The notes under the pieces: model-generated
Seen by the model: only the letters and a program-made list of their open reading frames with translations
Told to the model about the DNA's origin: nothing
Database searches by the model: none
Source: a bacterium
GTDB taxonomy: Bacteria > Bacillota > Clostridia > Lachnospirales > Lachnospiraceae
Reading direction: 5' to 3'
DNA: 58,023 nt
Assembly (NCBI GenBank): GCA_023666335.1
Contig: JAMPCE010000015.1
Coordinates: 1-58,023 of the forward strand
In this document: piece after piece, positions 8,287 through 15,770 of the stretch
How the letters are laid out: each line of letters opens with the position of its first letter
How positions within the stretch are numbered: the first letter of the stretch is position 1
Position numbers and translations under genes: made by a program

Positions 8287-9654
8287 TCATTCGATCGGAG
8301 CAGTGATACCCTCAACCGTGGTATCCAGCAGTTCCTGCAGATCCGTTCCGTCCGGATTGCCGGAGGCAAGGATCTGACCGAGTGTCTCTGCGGGAGACCA
8401 GAAGTTGCCGCCTACACGCTGAGGCGTTGCATAAGCTGCCTGTTCAGCCAGCGCTGCGATCGCCGGATTTGCCTGTACCGCATCGGAAGCTGCTGCCGCG
8501 CTGTTTGCGGGGCCAAGACCTCTCGCGTCAAATCTTGCTTTCTGAGAATCCTCGTTTGTCAAAAACTCTGCCAGGAGCATTGCCCAGCCAAGGTTCGCGG
8601 AGTGCGGATTCACGCCGATCAGCTTGTAGCCGGAGTAAGAAGACATCTGATAGTCCTTGCCGCCCGCATTGAAAGTGGGAAGCTTGGTAGCTGCGTAGTT
8701 GTCGCCCCATGCCGTCTGTGCCGTCTCTGCTCTCCAGGTACCGTTTACGCAGGCAACCACATTGCCCTCTGCGATCTGGGTAGCCATATCCTCATCACCC
8801 ATATCTACGAATACGTTCGAAGCCGTCAGATCGATGATCGCCTGCGCCACGTCCGTACCGCCTGCTGCGTTCCAGGTACAGGTATTGCTGCCGTCGTCAT
8901 TCAGGGTAAGTTCTAAGCCTGCGCCCTGGAAGAATGCATAGATATACCAGCCGTTGGAGATATCCATTGCGATCTTCTTGCCTGCCGCATCCGCAACCTC
9001 GATCATCTTCTCTAAGGATGTAACATCGCTCTCAGAGAAAACGGAGGAGTCATAGAACATAAAGTAACCGTTATCAGCCGTCATCGGGTAAGCGTAAAGC
9101 TTGCCGTCAACGCCTGCCGCCTCAACTGCGCCGCTCACGTTGGAAGCCGCTACATCATAGGTGTAGTTTGCTACAACTTCCTGCAATGCGCCCGCCTGTA
9201 CCAGGTCGTTGATCTGGTCGTCAGCAAAAGCAAATACGTCAGCCGCAGCCTCTACGTCCGTGAGGATCGTATCCTTTGCGGTAGACTCGGACTCAGCGCC
9301 CAGCGTGATCTCGAAGGTCACATCGGGATACTGTGCCTTAAAACCATCCAGTAACGTGTTGGTCAGGTCCTGATCTTCCTCGGACGCCCATACAGTCAAC
9401 GCAACCGGACCGGTAGTCGCTGCAATCAGATTTGCGATCGCATCGTTTGCTGCGGGAGCCGCCTCAGCGGATGTGTCCTCTGCGGGAGCTTCCTCAGCCG
9501 CAGGAGCCTCGTCAGCCGCAGATGTGTCCTCTGCGGGAGCCTCTGCCGCAGGAGTGTCCTGCGCGGGCGTTTCCGCAGAATTGCCGCCACAGCCTGCCAG
9601 AGCGCCGGCTGTCATTGCAGCAGCAAGTAATGTTGCCAGTACTTTCTTCTTCAT
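8287..9654 (-). CDS. malE: Extracellular sugar-binding lipoprotein, MalE type
   Basis: 455 residues. The lipobox LAGC puts the lipidated cysteine at 22. Residues 23 to about 72 are an Ala/Glu/Pro-rich linker with repeated APAEDTSA-like units, then a type 1 solute-binding domain begins (GPVALTVWASEEDQDL). The central WYIYAFFQGAGLEL and C-terminal RVGGNFWSPAETLGQIL regions match maltose/maltodextrin-binding homologues. It captures oligosaccharide outside the cell for the MalFG permeases. The gene has its own promoter and a leader of about 190 nt with consecutive stem-loops. Confidence 0.9.
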   Translation of the reverse strand: MKKKVLATLLAAAMTAGALAGCGGNSAETPAQDTPAAEAPAEDTSAADEAPAAEEAPAEDTSAEAAPAANDAIANLIAATTGPVALTVWASEEDQDLTNTLLDGFKAQYPDVTFEITLGAESESTAKDTILTDVEAAADVFAFADDQINDLVQAGALQEVVANYTYDVAASNVSGAVEAAGVDGKLYAYPMTADNGYFMFYDSSVFSESDVTSLEKMIEVADAAGKKIAMDISNGWYIYAFFQGAGLELTLNDDGSNTCTWNAAGGTDVAQAIIDLTASNVFVDMGDEDMATQIAEGNVVACVNGTWRAETAQTAWGDNYAATKLPTFNAGGKDYQMSSYSGYKLIGVNPHSANLGWAMLLAEFLTNEDSQKARFDARGLGPANSAAAASDAVQANPAIAALAEQAAYATPQRVGGNFWSPAETLGQILASGNPDGTDLQELLDTTVEGITAPIE

Positions 9655-9672
9655 AATTTTCCCTCTCTTTCC

Positions 9673-9835
9673 GACCTCTATGCACTCCGCATGAGGTCTG
9701 CTGCTTTTTGTTTCTATTTATATAAAATGCAGTCGTGCATTTTATATTTCCTGTGGTCAGATGTTTTTTATATCCTATTAAGATAGGATATAAAGAAATG
9801 CCTAGGCATTTCCCGGCGTTTTTTTTGGGAGCGCC
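9673..9835 (-). promoter_or_regulatory. malE leader with consecutive inverted repeats
   Basis: Four adjacent inverted repeats fill the leader. They are 9673-9698 (GACCTC outer arms, ATGC inner arms), 9720-9747 (12-bp perfect stem, loop GTCG), 9767-9794 (12-bp perfect stem, loop TAAG) and 9795-9812 (perfect 18-bp palindrome GAAATGCCTAGGCATTTC). A weaker CGGCG/CGCCG stem lies at about 9814-9836. No canonical U-tract terminator follows any of them on the malE strand. They could be a regulatory RNA, operators, or 5' stabilisers. I recognise no known riboswitch. Confidence 0.6.
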
Positions 9836-9849
9836 GCCCCTGTATGTTT

Positions 9850-9879
9850 ACCATACCACCTTCCGGTCCCATTTGTCAA
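9850..9879 (-). promoter_or_regulatory. Promoter of malE
   Basis: TTGACA (9874-9879), 18-bp spacer, TATGGT (9850-9855) reading leftward. Transcription would begin near 9843, giving a leader of about 190 nt. Confidence 0.5.
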
Positions 9880-9915
9880 TAAGGAAATCGTTTTCTTTCG
9901 CCGTGGGTGCGACTT

Positions 9916-11034
9916 TCAGGGGTTGTAGTCCCGGATGGTCATAAGCGCGGGCAACGCGTTGCCCTCATAATCAAAGAGCGCCTGATTCGCCCACTCGTTG
10001 CCGCCCGGCCCTTTCTCTTCGATGTAGCGGAGTGCCTCCTCATTCGCCCAGCCGGAGCCGGGAACGGGGATCCATGCAGGCTCCCACCAGAAAAAGCCTT
10101 TGTTCTTTCCGTCCGGTATCTGATCCAGCACGGAAAAGAGCGCTTTCAGGAAATCGACCTGCCCCTCCTTCGTCATGGGGAAAGGCACTTTCGCCGCCAG
10201 TTCCGGTCTCGTGGCATAGCCCTTACGATTCTCGGGCGCGAGCTTTTCATATTTCCCGTAATCCTCCATTGTATGACCCATAGAAACTTCCGCCACCACC
10301 AGATCCTTGCCGTAGCGGACCGCCAGATCATTCAAATTGTTTTGCAGCGCTTCCAGCGTCCCGTGCCAGAACGGATAGTAAGAAAGCCCGATGATCTCAA
10401 AATCCTCTCCGCCGCACGCCAGATAGTGGTCGAACCAGTCGCGGTAAAGTGCGTTGTTCCCGCCGTTGTCCAGATGGATCATGACAGACGCCTCAGGAGC
10501 CGCCTCACGCACCGCCCGAATCCCTGCGCTGATAAAGCGTGCCAGATTTTCATAATTTCCGTACTCCGGCAGTTTCCCCAGAGGCCAGAGCGTTCCGTTG
10601 GAAAGTTCGTTGCCCACCTGCACCAGTTCCGGCAGGACGCCCGCATCCTTCATCGCCAGAAGGGAATCCCGCGTAAACGCATAGACCGCTTCGGTCAATT
10701 CATCCGCATCCATTCCCCGCCAGGCTTTCGGCACCCGCTGCTTTCCCGGATCCGCCCAGAAGTCGCTGTACTGAAAGTCCAACAGCACTTCCATGCCGTG
10801 CGCTTTCGCCCGCTTCGCGATCTCGATCGTCGTCGGCAGGTCGTTCGTACCCGCCCCGTAAGGAACCCCCTCCTCCGAGTACGGATCGTTCCACAGCCGC
10901 AGCCGCACCGCGTTCGTGCCATAATCTTTCAAAATCTCGAACACATCCCGCTCCACGCCGTGGTCGTAAAACTTCCCACCCAGACTCTCTACTTCTTTTA
11001 TAGAAGAAATGTCCATTCCCTTATAATATTTCAT
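9916..11034 (-). CDS. Arabinogalactan endo-beta-1,4-galactanase (GH53), intracellular
   Basis: 372 residues spanning a complete GH53 domain from residue 3 (YYKGMDISS). The acid/base is Glu143 in GNELSNG and the nucleophile is Glu249 in VVAEVSMG, the expected clan GH-A pair. The start is the ATG 6 bp after GGGGAG. There is no signal peptide or lipobox, whereas most characterised GH53 enzymes are secreted. It therefore probably cleaves imported galacto-oligosaccharides. It lies 261 bp upstream of malE on the same strand, like the ganB partner of the Bacillus ganSPQAB system, although that operon also carries a GH42 gene that is absent here. Confidence 0.88.
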   Translation of the reverse strand: MKYYKGMDISSIKEVESLGGKFYDHGVERDVFEILKDYGTNAVRLRLWNDPYSEEGVPYGAGTNDLPTTIEIAKRAKAHGMEVLLDFQYSDFWADPGKQRVPKAWRGMDADELTEAVYAFTRDSLLAMKDAGVLPELVQVGNELSNGTLWPLGKLPEYGNYENLARFISAGIRAVREAAPEASVMIHLDNGGNNALYRDWFDHYLACGGEDFEIIGLSYYPFWHGTLEALQNNLNDLAVRYGKDLVVAEVSMGHTMEDYGKYEKLAPENRKGYATRPELAAKVPFPMTKEGQVDFLKALFSVLDQIPDGKNKGFFWWEPAWIPVPGSGWANEEALRYIEEKGPGGNEWANQALFDYEGNALPALMTIRDYNP

Positions 11035-11127
11035 TTCATACTCCCCTGATTTCCGCTTTTTCCTACAAAACTATTTTCATCTGCCACCTGCACATGTAAA
11101 ATATCACCTTGCGGTCTACTCAGACAG

Positions 11128-11271
11128 AGCGGGCGATGGGATTCTCAAGGAGCCCCTTGAAAAACATCAGCACTTAGCGAGGTATGGAGTTGCACGGCAA
11201 CTCCCGAGCTTAGTGTCTGCTATGTTTTTCACGGAGCGGGAGCGCGGCGACGGAGAATTCCATCGCCCGCT
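11128..11271. repeat. 144-bp near-palindromic hairpin element (copy 1)
   Basis: The 19-bp ends AGCGGGCGATGGGATTCTC and GAGAATTCCATCGCCCGCT match at 18 positions as inverted repeats. Both arms also carry TGAAAAACAT further in, and the centre is GGAGTTGC-ACG-GCAACTCC. The whole intergenic element can therefore fold into one long imperfect hairpin. Its core (11168-11224) recurs at 20661-20713. No open reading frame is inside. It resembles a MITE or REP-like sequence. Confidence 0.7.
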
Positions 11272-11292
11272 CGTCCGGTCATCGCTCGTCAT

Positions 11293-11511
11293 TTAATCAA
11301 AATCGAATTTCGTAAATCGTTTCTGCGCCGCCTTATACCGGAACCGCACCAGCTCGTTCTTTTCCAGCACATCCTCCTCCGATCCCACATACTGGCAGCG
11401 GATACAGTGGTATTCCTTTTTCTCTTTGTCATAAAACATATCGATATCCAGATCCCTCATAAAGCAGGAGGGACATCTGTAATTTAATTTGCCTTTGCCA
11501 GATTGAGCCAT
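11293..11511 (-). CDS. Small zinc-ribbon protein
   Basis: 72 residues with two CxxC pairs (Cys13, Cys16, Cys36, Cys39) spaced as in a rubredoxin-like zinc ribbon, and a basic C-terminus (RFRYKAAQKRFTKF). The start overlaps the end of the 612-residue gene by 28 bp and has an AAGGAGG site 10 bp upstream. It is therefore the second gene of that transcription unit. Function unknown; zinc ribbons of this size often bind nucleic acid or another protein. Confidence 0.7.
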   Translation of the reverse strand: MAQSGKGKLNYRCPSCFMRDLDIDMFYDKEKKEYHCIRCQYVGSEEDVLEKNELVRFRYKAAQKRFTKFDFD

Positions 11512-13322
11512 GTCGCAAATACCTCCTTATCCTTTAATTTGGTCGTATACCCCAACGTGAACATCGGAGAGAACGCGTACCCCTCTCTGATGTAGCCCGT
11601 CGCTTCTTTCTTTTCACAGCTTAAGGAAACTTTCGTCTCGATCTGCGGTACAACCGCCACAGCCTCCGCTGCGCCGGAAAGCTTGGCTTCGCGGCATTTA
11701 TACGCATAGTCGATCTTCTCGGTGTGCGCGCCGTCCGTCACGGAAAGGGTGATCCCCGTCATATCCTCGGAATACTCGGTCGTGCCGTAGCAGGCTACCA
11801 TGTATTCGTTGAGCTCCACCTCGGCGTTCGGGTCGCTCATGGAAAGGACATTCCGCTCGATCTTGATCCGGGAGCTTCCCTCCTCAAAATACATCTTTGT
11901 CTGCAATTTCACCGTCAGATCATAAAATTCAATGTCCACGGGATCGAGCGTGAGGATCCGCGTATTGCCCTCCTGCGAAAAATGCGCTTTCGTCCGGCAC
12001 AGGCACAGATCGACTTCCTCGCCGTTATGCACAAGCTTTGCGCTCCTGACCGTGCCCTCGCCCGCATAGTGGGTAAAGTAGCCCGCCCGGTACTTCTCCT
12101 GGATCAGGAAAGGGTAGGATGCGTCCGTCACATGTTTCGTGCCGATGCCCACCGGCCAGTAAAGTTTCGCCGCATAGGGACGCAGATCCACGATCGCACC
12201 GCCCTGATCCATATTGGCGCAGACTCTCATGTAGGGGTCGCAGTACCAGAAAAGCTGCTTATCCGATCCGTAGAGGATATCGCGCCACAGCGCGCACTCC
12301 GGCTCCGTCAGACGGCGGTTTGCCCGGAAATAATCCGCGAACTCCGCCATCGTCATATCCTCAAGTTTGCCTTCTTTTTTCAGTTTCCCGTAATATGCCA
12401 TGCCGTCCTCGTAGGACTTTAAGAGCAGTTCATAAGGCGCTTCCCAGCGGCCCATCTTGTTCATCCAGCCGGGACCGACGAACATCATATTGTAGGCATA
12501 GCCGTTGTTGTACTTTGCGAGCGCCCGGAACTGGTCGATCAGATTGTACATATAAGGGTATTCCCATGTTTTGGAATCATAACACATACTGCGCAGCACA
12601 TTCTGCGGATGCGTGCCGAAATTGGAGCCGTTTCCGTCATAGCACGCGATCAGGTCGCGGGAAAGGTGCGGGATCGCCACGATGCCGGAATCTTCCGCCT
12701 CGTTTGCCGCGGGAGCGTGCACGTTCTGCTTGCTGGGGATCCAGGGCGCCCACGGACCGCCGTCCATGAATGTGTACCAGGAATTGTTGCAGGTATGGTA
12801 AGCTTTGGGGCCTTCCTCCCAGCAGGTCGCAACGGCACACTTCACCATCGGATATTTTTCCTTGATATAATTGACCAGATCCGCGTCTAAATAGTAGGAA
12901 CCCGTGGACTCCGGATAGAAGCCGAAGCGGTCCTTGAACTTGCCGAACACATCGTCCACGATGGACTTCTTATCTTCCATAGAGAACATCCAGATGCAGA
13001 AATCCTTCGTCTTATATTTTTCACGAAACTCCTCGCAGGGAAGCCCCAGAAGCGATAAAGCGATCTCGTCGCCGTACTGCTCGTGATCCTGTTTCGCAAG
13101 CGCAACCGCCTCGTCATTGAACAGGGATGCGTACGTCATCTGGATCGTCGTCTTTAAGCCGTTCTTGTGCGCGATCGACTGCTGGGTCTTAAAGATATCC
13201 AGAGACTCCGTCAGAAGTTCCTTTCTCCCGATATCCTCTTCCTTGCCGTGCCCGGTCACCTTTTCCGCATACTCAGGGACCATCTCAGGCCGGTGGATGA
13301 TGTTGACAATAAACTTATCCAT
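11484..13322 (-). CDS. Conserved 612-residue protein, glycosidase-like, function unknown
   Basis: 612 residues, cytoplasmic (no signal peptide or membrane segment). The N-terminal 350 residues suggest an alpha/beta barrel of the kind in GH57 or NodB-like enzymes: an early His (NIIHRPEMVP), FGFYPESTGSYYLDADLVNYI, ATCWEEG, NSWYTFMDGGPWAPW. The C-terminal 230 residues look like beta-sandwich. It resembles proteins annotated DUF3863/DUF3864, but I hold that family name loosely. Its neighbours (GH53, sugar importer, LacI regulator) favour a carbohydrate role. RBS GGAGGG is 9 bp from the ATG. It has a strong promoter and a purine-rich leader of about 125 nt. Confidence 0.65.
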   Translation of the reverse strand: MDKFIVNIIHRPEMVPEYAEKVTGHGKEEDIGRKELLTESLDIFKTQQSIAHKNGLKTTIQMTYASLFNDEAVALAKQDHEQYGDEIALSLLGLPCEEFREKYKTKDFCIWMFSMEDKKSIVDDVFGKFKDRFGFYPESTGSYYLDADLVNYIKEKYPMVKCAVATCWEEGPKAYHTCNNSWYTFMDGGPWAPWIPSKQNVHAPAANEAEDSGIVAIPHLSRDLIACYDGNGSNFGTHPQNVLRSMCYDSKTWEYPYMYNLIDQFRALAKYNNGYAYNMMFVGPGWMNKMGRWEAPYELLLKSYEDGMAYYGKLKKEGKLEDMTMAEFADYFRANRRLTEPECALWRDILYGSDKQLFWYCDPYMRVCANMDQGGAIVDLRPYAAKLYWPVGIGTKHVTDASYPFLIQEKYRAGYFTHYAGEGTVRSAKLVHNGEEVDLCLCRTKAHFSQEGNTRILTLDPVDIEFYDLTVKLQTKMYFEEGSSRIKIERNVLSMSDPNAEVELNEYMVACYGTTEYSEDMTGITLSVTDGAHTEKIDYAYKCREAKLSGAAEAVAVVPQIETKVSLSCEKKEATGYIREGYAFSPMFTLGYTTKLKDKEVFATWLNLAKAN

Positions 13323-13454
13323 GCTGTCCTGCCCTCCGTTTCCTTTCTTTTTGTTCTTTTTTTGTCTCTTTTACCTGCTTTTTCGATCTTTTCCGATTTT
13401 TATCCGCGCGTTTTTGGTTATTTTTACTTTGCGCAATCGGTTGTTCATATAAAC

Positions 13455-13483
13455 AGAATAGCAGACTGCACAGATACTGTCAA
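13455..13483 (-). promoter_or_regulatory. Promoter of the 612-residue protein gene
   Basis: TTGACA (13478-13483), 17-bp spacer, TATTCT (13455-13460). The spacer contains GCAGTCTGC, a small inverted repeat that could be part of an operator. The leader to the ATG at 13322 is purine-rich on the transcribed strand. Confidence 0.6.
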
Positions 13484-13512
13484 TGTGTTTTTGGAAAAAA
13501 AGGGAAAACTTT

Positions 13513-14100
13513 TCAGACTGTGATCGATATGCAATGCTGCCGGATCGCGAACGCGTCGAAGTAGCGGTTTTCCAGGGGGATCCACTCGTTTACAAAGCGC
13601 TGATAGCGCTCCTCGCCGTTCCTTGCAAGAATCCGTTTTTTCCGGATCTCGGGAGAGACTTCCACAAAGAACCGCGCCTGATAGACGTCCCCGAAATAAG
13701 GATGGCAGCTGTAGGAACCCTCGATGATATTCAATCTGCGCCAGGGCAGCCGCACGGTCTCCCCAAACGACATAGTGGCGCAGCAAAAACGCCGATAGGA
13801 AAGCCCGCCCCTGTCCGCAATATGAGCAAGCACTTCCTCCTGAAACCGCTCGTAATCCACATTCCCGCCGGGCTGTGCGTAACGCGCAGACGTCCGCTGC
13901 TCCGGCTGTAAAAAGAAGTCATCCATAGGAATCAGGCGGCACTCGTACTTTGCCGCAAGCGCCTCACCGAGCGTCGATTTTCCGCCGCCGCAGCAGCCGT
14001 CGATCGCAATAATGACCGTATCAGTCAATGGCGTTTCCCGCAGCGCCCGCTCAATGACCGTAGTAACGACATCCGGGATTTCGATTGTCAGCACACTCAT
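13513..14100 (-). CDS. P-loop kinase, uridine-kinase-like
   Basis: 195 residues from the ATG at 14100, chosen over an in-frame ATG 54 bp upstream because GGAGG lies 5 bp before it. The Walker A motif GCCGGGKST is at residues 35-43. MDDFF and the later RYAQPGGNVDYERF match the uridine kinase / phosphoribulokinase-like fold, in which this region binds the phosphate acceptor. A terminal WIPLENRYFDAF follows. It probably phosphorylates a nucleoside or vitamin-like small molecule. It lies 22 bp downstream of an ECF-transporter S component, suggesting transport followed by phosphorylation trapping. Substrate unknown. Confidence 0.75.
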   Translation of the reverse strand: MSVLTIEIPDVVTTVIERALRETPLTDTVIIAIDGCCGGGKSTLGEALAAKYECRLIPMDDFFLQPEQRTSARYAQPGGNVDYERFQEEVLAHIADRGGLSYRRFCCATMSFGETVRLPWRRLNIIEGSYSCHPYFGDVYQARFFVEVSPEIRKKRILARNGEERYQRFVNEWIPLENRYFDAFAIRQHCISITV

Positions 14101-14122
14101 TTTTCCTCCATTCCGAAACGTT

Positions 14123-14677
14123 TTACGCAGAGGGCTTTTCTCCGTCATCCGCAAGATCCCGCAGCGCGCCCGCCCGCACGAGCGCCATCATGATGACGGG
14201 AATCAGCACGATCTGCAAGATGATCCCCGGGATCGCATTGAAGAACGCTCCGGCTAAAAAGATCTGCGCGGAAAAAGCATTGCCCGCCATGCCGTAGAGC
14301 GGGATGCAGACGATTCCCCAGACGATCCTGCCCGCGATCATCGCGCAAAGCAGGCTCACATAGAGATAGGGCGTTTTCTTCGGCAGTTTTTTGTACAAAA
14401 GCCCCGTCACCAGACCGTAGACTGCAAGCTCCGCCGCCATCGCCGCCGCAGTCGGCATGAGGGCAGGCATGCCGAACAGGATACTTCGCAAAATCGGCGT
14501 GATCAGCCCCACCGCCAGCCCGTACTGCCAGCCGCAGATAAAACCGCACAATAAAATCGGAATGTGCATCGGCAGCAGCATATTGCCGATCTGTTGGATC
14601 TGCCCCGTCAAAAACGGCAGAACGATGCCGAGCGCCATGAAAAATGCCGCCAATACCAGTTTTTTCGTCTGTTTCAT
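14123..14677 (-). CDS. ECF transporter S component
   Basis: 184 residues from the ATG at 14677 (GGAGG 6 bp upstream). Almost entirely hydrophobic, with about five or six helices. The hallmark of this subfamily is MLLPMHIPILLCGFICGWQ followed by GLITPILRSILFG. Such S components bind a vitamin or similar nutrient and use a shared EcfA/A'/T module encoded elsewhere. The substrate is not evident. The gene is 25 bp after a LacI-type regulator and 22 bp before a kinase gene; the three form one leftward operon. Confidence 0.85.
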   Translation of the reverse strand: MKQTKKLVLAAFFMALGIVLPFLTGQIQQIGNMLLPMHIPILLCGFICGWQYGLAVGLITPILRSILFGMPALMPTAAAMAAELAVYGLVTGLLYKKLPKKTPYLYVSLLCAMIAGRIVWGIVCIPLYGMAGNAFSAQIFLAGAFFNAIPGIILQIVLIPVIMMALVRAGALRDLADDGEKPSA

Positions 14678-14702
14678 CTTTTCCTCCACCCCGAAGCATT
14701 CC

Positions 14703-15701
14703 CTATTTCGTCGAGTTCCGCATCCGCACTTCGTAGCCGAGCAGCGTCCGCCGTTCCACTTCTTCACCGTCCAGCATGGCAAGGAGCGTCTCACATGCCC
14801 TCTGCCCCAGTTCCTCGACATTGAACCGAACGGACGTGACTGCGGGGCTGCGGTTTGCCAGCAGCGTGCTGTCATAAAAAGATACCACCTGCATCTGCTC
14901 CGGCACCGCGATCCGCCGCGTCTGCAAGGCGTTCAGCACACAGCCGCAGAGAAAGTCGTCCATGCTCACGATGCACTCCGTCCCGTCCGCCAGAAGTTCT
15001 TCCACGATCTTCTGCACCTGCGCATCCTCCCCGACATTCCGAAAGATGCGCCCGCTGCCGTTTTGCCCTGCTTTCCCCAAAAAGGCATCCTCAAACCCCT
15101 GCCGCCTGTTCCTTGTGACAATAAAACCCTCATCGCCGCCGATCAGCGCAAGTTTCCGGATTCCGCTAAGAAGCAGCCTTTCCGTCAATTCCCGGCAGGC
15201 GCCCCGATGGTCGTTGTCGATCTGCACGACCTGCTCGCTGTCCGTACTTCCGATCGCGACAAAAGGTACGCCCTGCTGCTGTAAATACTTCATGGGCTTG
15301 TCGTCAGCAAGCGTCCTCGTGAGGATCGCCCCGTCGATCTTGCGGTTTGCGACCGCCCGTTTCAACTGATTCGTATTCTCCGCCGTTACCATAGAGAGCA
15401 GCACGTCATAGCCGCGCGCGGAAGCCACCCTGCTGATGCCGATCAGACATTTCTGGAAAAAGGGAAGTTCCACCACGTTGTAATCTCCCGGCAGCACCAC
15501 GCCCAGATTGAATGTCTTGTTCTGCGCAAGCCCCCTTGCGACCACATTCGGCCTGTAGTGGCGCTCCTCGATGTAGGTAAGCACCCGCTCCCGCGTCTTT
15601 TCACCGATCCTGCCCTTGCCGGAGATTGCCCGCGACACCGTCGTCTTGGAAACGCCCAGTTCCTCGGCAATATCCCCGATCGTCAGATTTTTTTCATCCA
15701 T
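14703..15701 (-). CDS. LacI-family transcriptional regulator
   Basis: 332 residues. The N-terminal helix-turn-helix is TIGDIAEELGVSKTTVSRAI, with hinge RPNVVARGLAQ at about 50-60. A periplasmic-binding-protein-like effector domain runs from FNLGVVLPGDYN to about residue 325. It should repress or activate nearby genes in response to a small ligand, usually a sugar or nucleoside. It is the first gene of the LacI/ECF/kinase operon. A perfect palindrome at 15751-15764 lies 50 bp upstream and may be its own operator. It could also control the neighbouring carbohydrate genes. Confidence 0.88.
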   Translation of the reverse strand: MDEKNLTIGDIAEELGVSKTTVSRAISGKGRIGEKTRERVLTYIEERHYRPNVVARGLAQNKTFNLGVVLPGDYNVVELPFFQKCLIGISRVASARGYDVLLSMVTAENTNQLKRAVANRKIDGAILTRTLADDKPMKYLQQQGVPFVAIGSTDSEQVVQIDNDHRGACRELTERLLLSGIRKLALIGGDEGFIVTRNRRQGFEDAFLGKAGQNGSGRIFRNVGEDAQVQKIVEELLADGTECIVSMDDFLCGCVLNALQTRRIAVPEQMQVVSFYDSTLLANRSPAVTSVRFNVEELGQRACETLLAMLDGEEVERRTLLGYEVRMRNSTK

Positions 15702-15750
15702 CCTCTTACCCTTTGCGGCGCAGTTCTCTGCCGCCTGCCGCTTTATATAC

Positions 15751-15764
15751 TGACACGCGTGTCA
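15751..15764. promoter_or_regulatory. Candidate LacI-type operator
   Basis: TGACACGCGTGTCA is a perfect 14-bp palindrome in the 69-bp gap between the chemoreceptor stop and the lacI-type start. Its centre is GC rather than the usual CG, so the assignment is tentative. Confidence 0.4.
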
Positions 15765-15770
15765 TATGCC

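Noticed and set aside
9655-9880. malE leader as a T-box or a known riboswitch
   Set aside because: I see no T-box sequence or anti-terminator, and the hairpins match no riboswitch core that I know.
9907-11049. 380-codon open frame on the + strand
   Set aside because: Exactly antisense to the GH53 gene, whose catalytic motifs are intact; a codon-bias shadow.
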